Positions 27,473-37,307 of a stretch of 64,000 bases of DNA are shown here, in pieces (the first letter of the stretch is position 1; each line of letters opens with the position of its first letter). The DNA lies in the NCBI RefSeq assembly GCF_900105675.1, contig NZ_LT629786.1, forward strand, positions 4,092,001-4,156,000, in the 5' to 3' direction. Under the pieces are notes generated by a model that ran no database searches, was not told where the DNA came from, and saw nothing but the letters and a program-made list of their open reading frames with translations. Both the position numbers and the translations under genes were made by a program. The DNA is from Pseudomonas synxantha (GTDB taxonomy: Bacteria > Pseudomonadota > Gammaproteobacteria > Pseudomonadales > Pseudomonadaceae).

Positions 27473-28579
27473 TCAGTCGCGCAGATCCGACTCATGGATC
27501 GGCTGGTCGCGATGGGTCGCCCGCTGGTATTGCGCCGGCCAGATGGCCTTGCGCCCACCCAGGTCATCATCGGCATGCAGCGGCCAGTACGGGTCGCGCA
27601 ACAATTCACGGGCCAGGAAGATAATGTCGGCCTGGCAGGTGCGCAGGATGTGCTCGGCCTGGGCCGGTTCGGTGATCATGCCGACCGTGCCGGTGGCGAT
27701 GCCCGACTCCTTGCGCACACGCTCGGCGAAGCGCGTCTGATAGCCGGGGCCGGTGGGGATCTCGGCATTGGCGGCGGTGCCCCCGGACGACACGTCGATC
27801 AGATCGACGCCCAGGTCTTTCAGGCGGCGCGCCAGCTCCACGGTTTCATCCGGGTTCCAGCCGTCTTCCACCCAGTCAGTGGCCGATACCCGCACAAACA
27901 GCGGCAACTCCTGGGGCCATGCGGCGCGCACCGCCTGGGTCACCTCAAGCACCAGGCGAATGCGATTTTCGAACGACCCACCGTACTGGTCCTGCCGCTG
28001 GTTGCTGATCGGCGAAAGAAACTGGTGCAGCAGGTAACCGTGGGCAGCATGGATTTCCACCACTTTAAAACCGGCACTCAAGGCGCGATTGGCGGCGGCA
28101 ACAAAATCGGCGATCACTTGCTGGATCTGCCCTTCGTCCAGTGGCTTGGGCTGGGTGTGATTCGGGTCGAAGGCAATCGGTGATGGCCCCACCGGCACCC
28201 ATCCACCTTCGTCCGGCTTGACGCTGCCGTGCTTGCCGATCCAGGGCCGATGGGTGCTGGCCTTGCGCCCGGCATGGGCCAGCTGAATACCCGCCACCGC
28301 CCCCTGGGCCGCGATAAAGCGCGTGATGCGCCGCAGCGGTTCGATCTGGGCGTCGTTCCACAGGCCCAGGTCCTGGGCGGTGATGCGCCCGTCGGCCGTC
28401 ACAGCGGTGGCTTCGGTGAAAATCAGCCCGGCGCCACCCACGGCGCGACTGCCGAGATGTACCAGGTGCCAGTCATTGGCCAGGCCGTCGTCGCTTGAGT
28501 ATTGGCACATCGGCGAGACCGCGATGCGGTTGAGCAGGGTCAATTGGCGCAGGGTATAGGGTTCGAGCAGCTGACTCAT
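27473..28579 (-). CDS. Old yellow enzyme family NADH:flavin oxidoreductase
   Basis: The 368-residue FMN enzyme is of the YqjM/XenA class (thermophilic-like old yellow enzymes), which reduce activated alkenes, quinones or nitro compounds with NAD(P)H. Visible motifs are ISPMCQYSS-type (here VSPMCQYSS with the class-typical Cys), GIQLAHAGRKAS, the substrate-binding EIHAAHGYLLHQFLSP, and YGGSFENRIRL. The ATG at 28579 has AGAGG upstream. A precise substrate cannot be read from the sequence. Confidence 0.92.
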   Translation of the reverse strand: MSQLLEPYTLRQLTLLNRIAVSPMCQYSSDDGLANDWHLVHLGSRAVGGAGLIFTEATAVTADGRITAQDLGLWNDAQIEPLRRITRFIAAQGAVAGIQLAHAGRKASTHRPWIGKHGSVKPDEGGWVPVGPSPIAFDPNHTQPKPLDEGQIQQVIADFVAAANRALSAGFKVVEIHAAHGYLLHQFLSPISNQRQDQYGGSFENRIRLVLEVTQAVRAAWPQELPLFVRVSATDWVEDGWNPDETVELARRLKDLGVDLIDVSSGGTAANAEIPTGPGYQTRFAERVRKESGIATGTVGMITEPAQAEHILRTCQADIIFLARELLRDPYWPLHADDDLGGRKAIWPAQYQRATHRDQPIHESDLRD

Positions 28580-28670
28580 GGCGCACCTCTTCTGGGTTCT
28601 ATGGGCACTGTTCAACAGTGCTTAGAGCCTAGTCGACAACCATCGATTGCACAGGGTTCAGAAAGGAAAG

Positions 28671-28693
28671 CGGGAGCCGATTGCCGGCTCCCG
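28671..28693 (-). terminator. Terminator after kup
   Basis: A perfect 8-bp stem CGGGAGCC / GGCTCCCG with a 7-base loop, followed on the minus strand by CTTTCCTTTC. It starts 12 bases after the kup stop. Confidence 0.75.
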
Positions 28694-28705
28694 TGATGCA
28701 GCGTC

Positions 28706-30607
28706 TTACATTTCGACCTGGGTGCCCAGCTCGATCACGCGGTTTACCGGCAGCTTGAAGAAGCGCAGGTTGCCGTTGGCGTTCTTCAACATGAAGGCGA
28801 ACAGGGCTTCGCGCCAGCGCGCCATGCCCTTGATGCGGGAGGCGATCACCGTTTCGCGGCTGAGAAAATAGGTGGTGCGCATCGGGCTGAAATCCAGCTC
28901 ATCCAGATGGCACAGCTTCAGCGCTTCGGGCACATCCGGTTCGTCGGTAAAGCCGAAGTGCAGGATCACCCGGAAGAAGCCTTCGCCGTAGGAATCCACC
29001 TCGAAGCGCCGTGCGGCAGGCACCCTCGGAATGTCTTCGTAGACCACCGTCAGCAACACCACCTGCTCATGCAACACCTGGTTATGCAGCAGGTTGTGCA
29101 ACAGCGCATGGGGCACCGCATCCGGACGTGCGGTGAGGAACACCGCAGTACCCTGCACGCGATGGGGCGGCTGCACGCGGATGCTGTTGATAAAAATCGG
29201 CAACGGCAAACCGCCTTCGTCGAGGCGCTCGACCAGCAACTGCTTGCCGCGCTTCCAGGTGGTCATCAACACAAACAAGACGATCCCCGCCAACACCGGA
29301 AAGGCGCCACCCTGGATCACCTTGGGCACGTTTGCCGCGAAGAACAGGCCGTCCACCAACAGGCAGCAAAGCAATACCGGCACAGCCAGCACCGGTGGCC
29401 ATTTCCACAGCAGCAGCATGACCGCCGACACCAGGATAGTGGTCATCAGCATGGTGCCCGTCACCGCTACGCCGTAGGCCGAAGCCAGGGCGCCGGAGGA
29501 TTCGAAGCCCAGCACCAGCAGGATCACACCCACCATCAGCGACCAGTTCACGGCACCGATGTAGATCTGGCCCTGTTCAGCACTGGAGGTGTGCTGGATA
29601 TGCATACGCGGGATGTAACCAAGCTGGATCGCCTGGCGAGTCAATGAGAACGCACCAGAGATCACCGCCTGGGATGCAATCACTGTAGCCAGTGTGGACA
29701 AGCCCACCAGCGGGATCAGCGCCCAGCTCGGTGCCAGCAGGTAGAACGGGTTGCGCGCGGCTTCCGGATCCCCCAGCAGCATGGCGCCCTGGCCGAAATA
29801 ATTGAGCACCAGCGCCGGCAGCACCAGGATGAACCAGGCACGGGCAATGGGTTTGCGGCCGAAGTGGCCCATGTCGGCGTAGAGCGCTTCGGCACCGGTC
29901 AAGGCCAGCACCACCGCGCCGAGAATCGCCACGCCGATACCGGGGTGCACCATAAAGAAGCGCACGCCCCATGCCGGGTTCAGTGCATTCAGCACTTCGG
30001 GCTGCCGCAGGATGCCGTACACACCCAGCCCTCCCAGCACCAGAAACCAGGTGACCATCACCGGACCGAACAGTTTGCCGATGCGATCGGTGCCGTGCTT
30101 CTGAATCAGGAACAGCGCCACCAGCACAATCAATGCGATGGGCACCACCCATTTTTCCAGGCCGTCGAACGCCAGCTCCAGGCCTTCGATGGCCGACAAC
30201 ACGGAAATGGCCGGGGTGATCATGCTGTCGCCATAGAACAGTGCCGCGCCACACAGCCCGCACACCACCAGGAAACTGCGCAGTTTTGCACGCTCCCCGG
30301 CCGCTCGCCGCGCCAGTGCGGTGAGCGCCATGATGCCGCCTTCGCCCTGGTTGTCGGCACGCAGCACGAACAGCATGTACTTGATCGACACCACCCAGAT
30401 CAGCGACCAAAAGATCAGTGCCAGGATCCCCAAGACGCCGTCATGGTTGACCTGCACGCCATAACCGCCGTTGAACACCTCTTTAAGGGTGTAGAGCGGG
30501 CTGGTCCCGATATCGCCATAAACCACCCCGACCGCTGCCACCAGCATGCCAATCGGCTTGGCGTTTGAATGCTCGGCACCTGTTGCCTGACTACTTGCCT
30601 GACCCAT
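28706..30607 (-). CDS. kup: Low-affinity potassium transporter Kup
   Basis: Kup imports K+ with H+ across the inner membrane. The 633-residue protein has the family start [18 protein letters not shown] and about twelve hydrophobic helices in the first 450 residues. [19 protein letters not shown], the signature of KUP family members, is present. A cytoplasmic C-terminal domain of about 180 residues follows. The ATG at 30607 has AGGAGT upstream. The gene is divergent from rimO. Confidence 0.97.
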   Translation of the reverse strand: MGQASSQATGAEHSNAKPIGMLVAAVGVVYGDIGTSPLYTLKEVFNGGYGVQVNHDGVLGILALIFWSLIWVVSIKYMLFVLRADNQGEGGIMALTALARRAAGERAKLRSFLVVCGLCGAALFYGDSMITPAISVLSAIEGLELAFDGLEKWVVPIALIVLVALFLIQKHGTDRIGKLFGPVMVTWFLVLGGLGVYGILRQPEVLNALNPAWGVRFFMVHPGIGVAILGAVVLALTGAEALYADMGHFGRKPIARAWFILVLPALVLNYFGQGAMLLGDPEAARNPFYLLAPSWALIPLVGLSTLATVIASQAVISGAFSLTRQAIQLGYIPRMHIQHTSSAEQGQIYIGAVNWSLMVGVILLVLGFESSGALASAYGVAVTGTMLMTTILVSAVMLLLWKWPPVLAVPVLLCCLLVDGLFFAANVPKVIQGGAFPVLAGIVLFVLMTTWKRGKQLLVERLDEGGLPLPIFINSIRVQPPHRVQGTAVFLTARPDAVPHALLHNLLHNQVLHEQVVLLTVVYEDIPRVPAARRFEVDSYGEGFFRVILHFGFTDEPDVPEALKLCHLDELDFSPMRTTYFLSRETVIASRIKGMARWREALFAFMLKNANGNLRFFKLPVNRVIELGTQVEM

Positions 30608-30896
30608 CAACCACTCCTGCCCTTTGACCCGAGGTCTTTTATAAACAGCACGTCTAAGCTGACCCTAGCATGCGCTGTTTTACTTCTCGTAACAGACGTT
30701 TTATTGACCCAAGGGCTTCGCCCGTGCGCAACGGCGCGAAGCATAGCGCAGCACTCGTCGCATTTCCCTGCATAAAGCTGGTCAAGTGCATCGCCCGTCG
30801 CTAGAATTGCGCACTTTTTGATCAGAGGCGCACCAAGCGCCCATCCGTTGCCTTGTCGTGCACGACCGGCAGCGTCATTCAATACCGAGGTTAGAC

Positions 30897-32237
30897 ATGT
30901 CCACCACCATCGCAAAAGCCAACCCCAAGGTTGGCTTTGTTTCCCTGGGTTGCCCGAAGGCCCTGGTCGACTCCGAGCGCATCCTCACGCAATTGCGGAT
31001 GGAAGGCTATGACGTCGTGTCCACTTACCAGGACGCCGACGTGGTGGTGGTCAACACCTGCGGCTTCATCGACTCGGCTAAAGCCGAGTCGCTGGAAGTG
31101 ATTGGCGAAGCCATCAAGGAAAACGGCAAGGTCATCGTGACCGGCTGCATGGGTGTGGAAGAAGGCAATATCCGCAACGTGCACCCGAGCGTGCTCGCCG
31201 TGACCGGCCCGCAGCAGTACGAGCAGGTGGTCAATGCCGTGCACGACGTGGTGCCGCCACGCCAGGACCACAACCCGTTGATCGACCTGGTGCCCCCCCA
31301 AGGCATCAAGTTGACCCCGCGCCATTACGCGTACCTGAAGATTTCCGAAGGCTGCAACCACAGTTGCAGCTTCTGCATCATCCCGTCGATGCGCGGCAAA
31401 CTGGTGAGCCGCCCGGTCGGTGACGTGCTCGACGAGGCCCAGCGCCTGGTCAAGTCAGGCGTCAAGGAGCTGCTGGTGATCTCCCAGGACACCAGCGCCT
31501 ACGGCGTCGATGTGAAATACCGCACCGGCTTCTGGAACGGCGCGCCGGTGAAAACCCGTATGACCGAACTCTGCGAAGCCTTGAGCAGCCTGGGTGTGTG
31601 GGTGCGCCTGCACTACGTTTACCCGTACCCGCACGTTGATGAGCTGATCCCGCTGATGGCCGCCGGCAAGATCCTGCCGTACCTGGACATCCCGTTCCAG
31701 CACGCCAGCCCGAAAGTGCTCAAGGCCATGAAACGCCCGGCCTTCGAAGACAAGACCCTGGCGCGGATCAAGAACTGGCGCGAGATCTGCCCGGAACTGA
31801 TCATCCGTTCCACCTTCATCGTCGGCTTTCCCGGCGAGACCGAAGAAGATTTCCAGTACCTGCTCGACTGGCTGACCGAAGCGCAGCTGGACCGCGTCGG
31901 TTGCTTCCAGTATTCGCCGGTGGAAGGCGCTCCAGCAAACCTGCTGGACCTGGCCGTGGTGCCGGACGACGTCAAGCAGGACCGTTGGGAGCGTTTCATG
32001 GCACACCAGCAGGCGATCAGTTCGGCACGCCTGCAACTGCGCATCGGCAAGGAAATCGAAGTGTTGATCGATGAAGTCGACGAGCAAGGCGCGGTTGGCC
32101 GTTGCTTCTTCGATGCGCCGGAAATCGACGGTAACGTGTTTATCGACGACGCCAGCGGCTTGAAGCCGGGCGACAAGGTCTGGTGCACCGTGACCGATGC
32201 CGACGAGTACGACTTGTGGGCTGAAAAACGCGACTGA
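30897..32237 (+). CDS. rimO: Ribosomal protein S12 methylthiotransferase RimO
   Basis: RimO is a radical-SAM enzyme that adds a methylthio group to the conserved Asp of ribosomal protein S12. The 446-residue protein has the N-terminal UPF0004 domain with cysteines ([27 protein letters not shown]). The radical-SAM site [11 protein letters not shown] (CxxxCxxC) and a C-terminal TRAM domain follow. The start at 30897 has GAGG seven bases upstream. Confidence 0.97.
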   Translation: MSTTIAKANPKVGFVSLGCPKALVDSERILTQLRMEGYDVVSTYQDADVVVVNTCGFIDSAKAESLEVIGEAIKENGKVIVTGCMGVEEGNIRNVHPSVLAVTGPQQYEQVVNAVHDVVPPRQDHNPLIDLVPPQGIKLTPRHYAYLKISEGCNHSCSFCIIPSMRGKLVSRPVGDVLDEAQRLVKSGVKELLVISQDTSAYGVDVKYRTGFWNGAPVKTRMTELCEALSSLGVWVRLHYVYPYPHVDELIPLMAAGKILPYLDIPFQHASPKVLKAMKRPAFEDKTLARIKNWREICPELIIRSTFIVGFPGETEEDFQYLLDWLTEAQLDRVGCFQYSPVEGAPANLLDLAVVPDDVKQDRWERFMAHQQAISSARLQLRIGKEIEVLIDEVDEQGAVGRCFFDAPEIDGNVFIDDASGLKPGDKVWCTVTDADEYDLWAEKRD

Positions 32238-32253
32238 TAGCATTTGCGTAATT

Positions 32254-32281
32254 GATCGTTCCCACGCTCTGTGTGGGAATG
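32254..32281. repeat. Short palindromic repeat
   Basis: GTTCCCACGCTCTGTGTGGGAATG forms a small hairpin of the TTCCCAC...GTGGGAA type, similar to the palindrome after opgD. This type of dispersed repeat is common in fluorescent pseudomonads. Confidence 0.55.
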
Positions 32282-32344
32282 GACCCTCAGCGTCCCGCCA
32301 GCCGGCGCCGACAATGATGATCAAGGCGTAATATTTTTGAAAAA

Positions 32345-32376
32345 GCCCCGCCTCTGACAAGATGCGGGGCTTTTTT
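32345..32376 (+). terminator. Rho-independent terminator after rimO
   Basis: GCCCCGC / GCGGGGC stem, 12-base loop, followed by six T. It lies about 110 bases beyond the rimO stop. Confidence 0.85.
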
Positions 32377-32426
32377 CGGTCTATCGTTTTGCCCATCAAC
32401 GCCAATTACGGCAAGAGGCAGCAGGC

Positions 32427-32900
32427 ATGCGGCAGCATTCGGTTATCCACACACCTCAATCCAGCGATTACGCGCGTTTGGCGCAGATCTGGGAAGACTC
32501 GGTACGCGCCACCCACGATTTCCTGCCGGGCAGCTATATCGACTTGCTGAAAAACCTGGTGCTGACCCGCTACCTGGACGCGGTGATGCTGGTCTGCACC
32601 AAGGACTCACGCCAGCACATAACCGGGTTCGCCGGGGTGGCGGCGGGCAAGGTGGAGATGCTGTTTATCGACCCGCAACATCGTGGCCAGGGCCTGGGCC
32701 GCCAATTGCTGGGCTATGCAATTGACCACATGAATGCCGATGAGCTGGACGTCAACGAACAGAACCCCCAGGCCCTGGGATTTTACTTAAAACAAGGCTT
32801 CGAGGTGATCGGACGCACGGAACATGACGGCCTTGGCCAGCCCTACCCGTTGCTGCATATGCGTTTGCGCCAGGCGCAACAACAGTCGCGTCAGGGCTAA
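32427..32900 (+). CDS. GNAT-family acetyltransferase, YjaB-like
   Basis: The 157-residue protein has the GNAT signature: ITGFAGVAAGKVEMLFIDPQHRGQGLGRQLLGYAI contains motif A (Q/RxxGxG/A), followed by LDVNEQNPQALGFYLKQGFE. The N-terminal YARLAQIWEDSVRATHDFL resembles E. coli YjaB and its relatives. The acceptor is unknown. Confidence 0.88.
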   Translation: MRQHSVIHTPQSSDYARLAQIWEDSVRATHDFLPGSYIDLLKNLVLTRYLDAVMLVCTKDSRQHITGFAGVAAGKVEMLFIDPQHRGQGLGRQLLGYAIDHMNADELDVNEQNPQALGFYLKQGFEVIGRTEHDGLGQPYPLLHMRLRQAQQQSRQG

Positions 32901-32971
32901 ATGAAATGGGCTCGGGATTAACCGGCGCCAGGCAGGTACAATAGCCGCCCCCTTTTGCTACGGCCCTTGTC

Positions 32972-33682
32972 ATGACTGACCCCATACGCCTCTCCAAACG
33001 CCTTATCGAACTGGTCGGTTGCTCCCGTCGGGAGGCTGAGCTGTTTATCGAAGGCGGCTGGGTCTCGGTGGACGGCGAAGTGATCGACGAGCCGCAGTTC
33101 AAAGTCACGACCGAGAAAGTCGAGCTGGATCCGGAGGCTAAAGCCACCGCGCCAGAGCCGGTCACCATCCTGCTGCACGCACCGGCGGGCATGGATGCTG
33201 AAACCGCCATGGGCTTGATCAGCGCCGAGACCTTGTCCGAAGAACATCGCTTCAGCAAGCGCCCGCTCAAGGGGCATTTCCTGCGCCTGACCGCCAGCGC
33301 CGACCTGCAAGCCAAGGCCAGCGGCCTGCTGGTGTTCACCCAGGACTGGAAGATTCTGCGCAAGTTGACTGCCGATGCCGCCAAGATCGAGCAAGAGTAC
33401 GTGGTAGAAGTCGAAGGCGACATGGTTGCCCACGGCCTCAACCGCCTGAACCATGGCCTGACCTACAAAGGCAAAGAGCTGCCGGCCGTCAAAGCCAGCT
33501 GGCAGAACGAAAACCGCCTGCGCTTTGCGATGAAAAATCCGCAACCCGGCGTGATCGCGCTGTTCTGCGAAGCGGTTGGCCTGAAAGTCGTCGCCATTCG
33601 CCGTATCCGCATCGGCGGCGTGTCCATCGGCAAGGTGCCAGTTGGCCAATGGCGCTACTTGTCCGGCAAAGAGAAGTTTTAA
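32972..33682 (+). CDS. RsuA/RluF-like pseudouridine synthase homologue with altered active site
   Basis: The 236-residue protein has an N-terminal S4 RNA-binding domain (RLSKRLIELVGCSRREAELF, IEGGWVSVDGEVIDEPQFKV) and a C-terminal RsuA-family fold ending IRIGGVSIGKVPVGQWRYL. In active members the catalytic Asp lies in GRLDxxTSGLL. Here the aligned segment is SADLQAKASGLLVFTQD, so Gln stands where the Asp is expected. It may bind rRNA without isomerising uridine, or it may use a different residue. Databases usually name this type 'rRNA pseudouridine synthase'. Confidence 0.82.
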   Translation: MTDPIRLSKRLIELVGCSRREAELFIEGGWVSVDGEVIDEPQFKVTTEKVELDPEAKATAPEPVTILLHAPAGMDAETAMGLISAETLSEEHRFSKRPLKGHFLRLTASADLQAKASGLLVFTQDWKILRKLTADAAKIEQEYVVEVEGDMVAHGLNRLNHGLTYKGKELPAVKASWQNENRLRFAMKNPQPGVIALFCEAVGLKVVAIRRIRIGGVSIGKVPVGQWRYLSGKEKF

Positions 33683-33750
33683 GTCGTTCCCCGTTTCCCG
33701 ACACCGCCCGATTGGGCGGTGTCCACCGTTGAAAACCAGGATTGCCCACC

Positions 33751-34212
33751 ATGATTCACAACGACGTACTGCGTAGCGTGCGCTACATGCTCGACATCAG
33801 CGACAACAAGATGGTCGAGATCATCAAGCTCGGCGGCATGGATGTGACCAAGGAAGACCTGCTGACCTATCTCAAGAAAGATGAAGAAGAAGGCTTTGTG
33901 TTCTGTCCGGATGAGGTCATGGCCCACTTCCTCGATGGCTTGGTGATCTTCAAGCGCGGCAAGGACGAAAGCCGTCCGCCGCAGCCGATTGAAACCCCGG
34001 TGACCAACAACATTATCCTTAAAAAACTTCGCGTGGCCTTCGAGCTGAAAGAAGACGACATGCATGCGATCCTTAAGGCAGCTGAATTCCCGGTGTCCAA
34101 GCCTGAACTGAGCGCGCTGTTTCGCAAGTTCGGTCACACCAACTACCGCCCGTGCGGCGACCAGTTGCTGCGTAATTTCCTCAAGGGCCTGACCCTGCGG
34201 GTCCGCGCTTAA
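33751..34212 (+). CDS. DUF1456 (YehS-like) protein
   Basis: The 153-residue protein contains two copies of a helical repeat. The first is DVLRSVRYMLDISDNKMVEI with TKEDLLTYLKKDEEEGFVFC, and the second is NIILKKLRVAFELKEDDMHA with SKPELSALFRKFGHTNYRPC. This is the DUF1456/YehS layout. The molecular role is unknown. The ATG at 33751 is used; an upstream TTG at 33742 is unlikely. It lies four bases before trmO, so the two are co-transcribed. Confidence 0.9.
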   Translation: MIHNDVLRSVRYMLDISDNKMVEIIKLGGMDVTKEDLLTYLKKDEEEGFVFCPDEVMAHFLDGLVIFKRGKDESRPPQPIETPVTNNIILKKLRVAFELKEDDMHAILKAAEFPVSKPELSALFRKFGHTNYRPCGDQLLRNFLKGLTLRVRA

Positions 34213-34215
34213 GCC

Positions 34216-34911
34216 ATGAGTTACCAGGTCTCGCCCGTCGGCTTCGTACGCTCCTGCTTTAAGGAGAAGTTCGCTATCCCGCGCCAACCGCAACTGGCGC
34301 CGGCCGCCCGCGGCGTGCTGGAGCTGGTGGCGCCGTTCGACCAGGGTGAGGCGGTGCAGGGGTTGGAGCAGGTCAGCCATGTGTGGCTGCTGTTTCTGTT
34401 TCACCAGGCCCTGGAAGACAAGCCGCGCCTGAAAGTGCGCCCGCCACGTTTGGGTGGCAATACGTCCATGGGCGTTTTTGCCACTCGCGCCACTCACCGG
34501 CCTAATGGCATTGGCCAGTCAGTGGTGAAGCTGGACAAGGTGGAGCCGGGGCGGCTGTGGATATCCGGGATTGATCTGCTCGATGGTACTCCGGTGCTGG
34601 ATATCAAGCCGTATGTGCCGTATGCCGACGTTATCGACGGCGCCACCAACGGCATCGCCAGCAGTGCGCCGCAGCTGATTGCTGTGCAGTGGCTCAAGAC
34701 TGCGCTGCAACAGGCACAAGGCCACGCTCAGCGCCTCGGCGAGCCGTTGGTGGAACTGATTGAGCAGTGCTTGGCGCAAGATCCGCGGCCGGCGTACCAG
34801 ATGCCTACGTCCGAACGGGAGTACGGGGCGCAATTCTGGGATGTAGATGTGCGCTGGCACTATCCGGAACCGGGGATGATTTGTGTGCTGGAAGTGGTTC
34901 CCGCCGGATAA
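34216..34911 (+). CDS. trmO: tRNA (N6-threonylcarbamoyladenosine37) methyltransferase TrmO
   Basis: TrmO (formerly YaeB/TsaA) methylates t6A37 of tRNA-Thr to m6t6A. The 231-residue protein has the family segments PVGFVRSCFKEKFAIPRQPQ, VSHVWLLFLFHQ, FATRATHRPNGIGQS (SAM-binding loop) and LLDGTPVLDIKPYVPYAD. Length and C-terminal domain match E. coli TrmO. Confidence 0.92.
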   Translation: MSYQVSPVGFVRSCFKEKFAIPRQPQLAPAARGVLELVAPFDQGEAVQGLEQVSHVWLLFLFHQALEDKPRLKVRPPRLGGNTSMGVFATRATHRPNGIGQSVVKLDKVEPGRLWISGIDLLDGTPVLDIKPYVPYADVIDGATNGIASSAPQLIAVQWLKTALQQAQGHAQRLGEPLVELIEQCLAQDPRPAYQMPTSEREYGAQFWDVDVRWHYPEPGMICVLEVVPAG

Positions 34912-34920
34912 ACCGGACAC

Positions 34921-35018
34921 CCAATGTGGGAGGGGGCTTGCCCCCGATGGCAGTGTGTCAGTCAGTTATTTGTTAACTGGTACACCGCTATCGGGGGCAA
35001 GCCCCCTCCCACATTGGG
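34921..35018. repeat. REPIN: two REP units in inverted orientation
   Basis: Arms CCAATGTGGGAGGGGGCTTG (CCCCCGAT) and its inverse (ATCGGGGGCAAGCCCCCTCCCACATTGG) enclose about 40 bases. This is the paired REP arrangement mobilised by RAYT transposases. It sits exactly between the convergent trmO and fpr genes and can fold into a long hairpin that also acts as a two-way terminator. Confidence 0.9.
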
Positions 35019-35034
35019 TCTTGCTGACTTTGTA

Positions 35035-35814
35035 TTATTTCTCGACGAACGCACGCTCAATCAAGTAATCACCCGGCTCACGCATCCGGGGCGAAACCTT
35101 CAGACCGAAGCTGTTCAACACTTCGCTGGTCTCGTCCAACATGCTTGGGCTGCCGCACAGCATGGCGCGGTCATCCTCGGGGTTGATCGGCGGCAGGCCG
35201 ATGTCGCTGAACAGCTTGCCGCTGCGCATCAGGTCGGTCAGGCGGCCTTCGTTTTCGAACGGCTCGCGGGTCACAGTCGGGTAGTAGATCAACTTTTCAC
35301 GCAGGGCCTCGCCGAAGAATTCGTTCTGCGGCAGATGCTCGGTGATGAATTCGCGGTAGGCGACTTCGTTGACGTAACGCACGCCGTGGCACAGGATCAC
35401 TTTTTCGAAACGCTCGTAGGTTTCCGGGTCCTGGATCACGCTCATGAAGGGCGCGAGGCCAGTACCGGTGCTGAGCAGGTACAGGTGCTTGCCCGGCTTT
35501 AAATCGTCAAGCACCAGGGTGCCTGTCGGTTTTTTGCTGATAATGATCTCGTCGCCTTCCTTCAAGTGCTGCAATTGGGAAGTCAGCGGGCCATCGGGCA
35601 CCTTAATGCTGAAAAACTCCAGATGCTCTTCCCAGTTCGGGCTGGCAATCGAGTAAGCGCGCATGAGCGGGCGGCCGTTGGGCTGTTGCAGGCCGATCAT
35701 CACGAACTGACCGTTCTCGAAGCGCAGGCCCGGATCGCGGGTGCACTTGAAGCTGAACAGAGTGTCGTTCCAGTGATGAACACTGAGGACACGCTCGTGG
35801 TTCATGTTGCTCAT
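35035..35814 (-). CDS. fpr: Ferredoxin--NADP+ reductase
   Basis: The FAD enzyme exchanges electrons between NADPH and ferredoxin or flavodoxin, and supports oxidative-stress defence. The 259-residue protein has the FAD motif RPLMRAYSIAS, the NADP motif STGTGLAPFMS, AMLCGSPSMLDET, and the C-terminus ERAFVEK typical of bacterial subclass I enzymes. The ATG at 35814 has AGGAGT upstream. It is divergent from finR, its known regulator in pseudomonads. Confidence 0.96.
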   Translation of the reverse strand: MSNMNHERVLSVHHWNDTLFSFKCTRDPGLRFENGQFVMIGLQQPNGRPLMRAYSIASPNWEEHLEFFSIKVPDGPLTSQLQHLKEGDEIIISKKPTGTLVLDDLKPGKHLYLLSTGTGLAPFMSVIQDPETYERFEKVILCHGVRYVNEVAYREFITEHLPQNEFFGEALREKLIYYPTVTREPFENEGRLTDLMRSGKLFSDIGLPPINPEDDRAMLCGSPSMLDETSEVLNSFGLKVSPRMREPGDYLIERAFVEK

Positions 35815-35939
35815 GTACGGGGGACTCCTGGAAATGGGTCTGCGCCAAAGATACAGATGCGCAATTGCACAGCATTCTAATGGCGGCGACAATATCTGTT
35901 AACTGGATTATTAAGATAAGGGTTATCGGTTATATCGAT
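35815..35939. promoter_or_regulatory. fpr-finR divergent promoter region
   Basis: This 125-base intergenic region separates the divergent fpr and finR starts and is AT-rich (TTAACTGGATTATTAAGATAAGGG). FinR binding here would be expected from work in P. putida; I cannot identify the exact operator. Confidence 0.55.
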
Positions 35940-36866
35940 ATGCGATTTACTCTCCGTCAACTGCAAGTCTTCGTCGCCGTCGCCCAGCAGGAAAGCGTCT
36001 CCCGCGCTGCTGGCCTTCTGGCCTTATCTCAATCTGCCGCCAGCACATCGATCACCGAGCTGGAGCGTCAATCCAGCTGTCAATTATTCGACCGCGCCGG
36101 TAAACGCCTGAGCCTCAACGCCCTCGGCCACCAGCTGCTGCCCCAGGCCGTGGCGTTGCTGGACCAGGCCAAGGAGATCGAGGACCTGCTCAACGGCAAG
36201 TCCGGCTTCGGTTCCCTGGCGGTCGGTGCCACCCTGACCATCGGCAATTACCTGGCGACGCTGTTGATCGGCAGCTTTATGCAGCAACACCCCGAGAGCC
36301 AAGTGAAGCTGCACGTGCAGAACACTGCGCATATCGTGCATCAGGTGGCGCACTATGAAATTGACCTGGGTCTAATCGAAGGCGACTGCAGCCACCCGGA
36401 TATCGAGGTGCAAACCTGGGTGGAGGACGAACTGGTGGTGTTTTGTGCGCCGCAGCATCACCTGGCCAAGGGTGGCGTGGCAAGCATGGAGGAGTTGACC
36501 CATGAAGCCTGGATCCTGCGGGAACAAGGCTCGGGCACGCGCCTGACCTTCGACCAGGCCATGCGTCATCACCGCAGCGCGCTGAATATCCGCCTGGAGC
36601 TGGAACACACAGAGGCGATCAAACGGGCGGTGGAATCTGGTTTGGGGATTGGTTGCATTTCGCGGCTGGCGCTACGCGATGCGTTCCGCCGTGGCAGCCT
36701 GGTGCCGGTGGAAACCCCAGATCTGGACCTGGCCCGGCAGTTCTACTTCATCTGGCATAAGCAGAAGTACCAGACCTCGGCCATGCGCGAGTTCCTGGAG
36801 CTGTGCCGCGCCTTCACTGCGGGGGTGCAGCGCAGCGACGAGATCGTACTGCCGAGTATCGCTTGA
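35940..36866 (+). CDS. finR: LysR-type regulator FinR
   Basis: The 308-residue LysR protein has an N-terminal winged helix-turn-helix (RFTLRQLQVFVAVAQQESVS, RAAGLLALSQSAASTSITEL) and a substrate-binding domain. The divergent position next to fpr identifies it as FinR, which activates fpr under superoxide or iron-sulfur stress in pseudomonads. The ATG at 35940 gives the standard LysR start; the longer frame to 35865 reads into the promoter region. Confidence 0.9.
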   Translation: MRFTLRQLQVFVAVAQQESVSRAAGLLALSQSAASTSITELERQSSCQLFDRAGKRLSLNALGHQLLPQAVALLDQAKEIEDLLNGKSGFGSLAVGATLTIGNYLATLLIGSFMQQHPESQVKLHVQNTAHIVHQVAHYEIDLGLIEGDCSHPDIEVQTWVEDELVVFCAPQHHLAKGGVASMEELTHEAWILREQGSGTRLTFDQAMRHHRSALNIRLELEHTEAIKRAVESGLGIGCISRLALRDAFRRGSLVPVETPDLDLARQFYFIWHKQKYQTSAMREFLELCRAFTAGVQRSDEIVLPSIA

Positions 36867-36869
36867 TGC

Positions 36870-37232
36870 TCAGACGAGGATCACCGCCCACACCAGGGTG
36901 ATCATGGTCAGCGCCACGAATTGCGCGGCGCTGCCCATGTCCTTGGCATTTTTCGACAAGGGGTGGCGGTCCAGGGAAATGCGGTCGATAGCCGCTTCCA
37001 CCGCGGAGTTGAGCAGCTCGACGATCAGGGCCAACAGGCACACCGCAATCAGCAGTGCCCGCTCAACCCGGCTGACCTGCAGGAAAAAGCTCACTGGGAT
37101 CAGGATAACGTTCAGCAACACCAACTGACGGAATGCCGCCTCGCCAGTGAAAGCCGCGCGCAGGCCATCCAGGGAATAGCCCCCTGCATTGAAGATACGT
37201 TTGATACCGGTTTGACCCTTGAAAGGCGACAT
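36870..37232 (-). CDS. dgkA: Diacylglycerol kinase (prokaryotic type)
   Basis: The small inner-membrane enzyme phosphorylates diacylglycerol, recycling the by-product of glucan and lipid turnover. The 120-residue protein has three membrane helices and the catalytic segments AFTGEAAFRQ and IVELLNSAVEAAIDRI, matching E. coli DgkA (122 residues). The ATG at 37232 fits the family length, although no strong ribosome site is visible. It ends three bases from the end of finR, so the two genes converge. Confidence 0.95.
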   Translation of the reverse strand: MSPFKGQTGIKRIFNAGGYSLDGLRAAFTGEAAFRQLVLLNVILIPVSFFLQVSRVERALLIAVCLLALIVELLNSAVEAAIDRISLDRHPLSKNAKDMGSAAQFVALTMITLVWAVILV

Positions 37233-37307
37233 AGATGTAGGCAACTGAACCAAAGAAGTGGGGAAGCTAGATCACGCAAAGTCAAAAAAGCGTGAAGCGG
37301 TTGTAAC

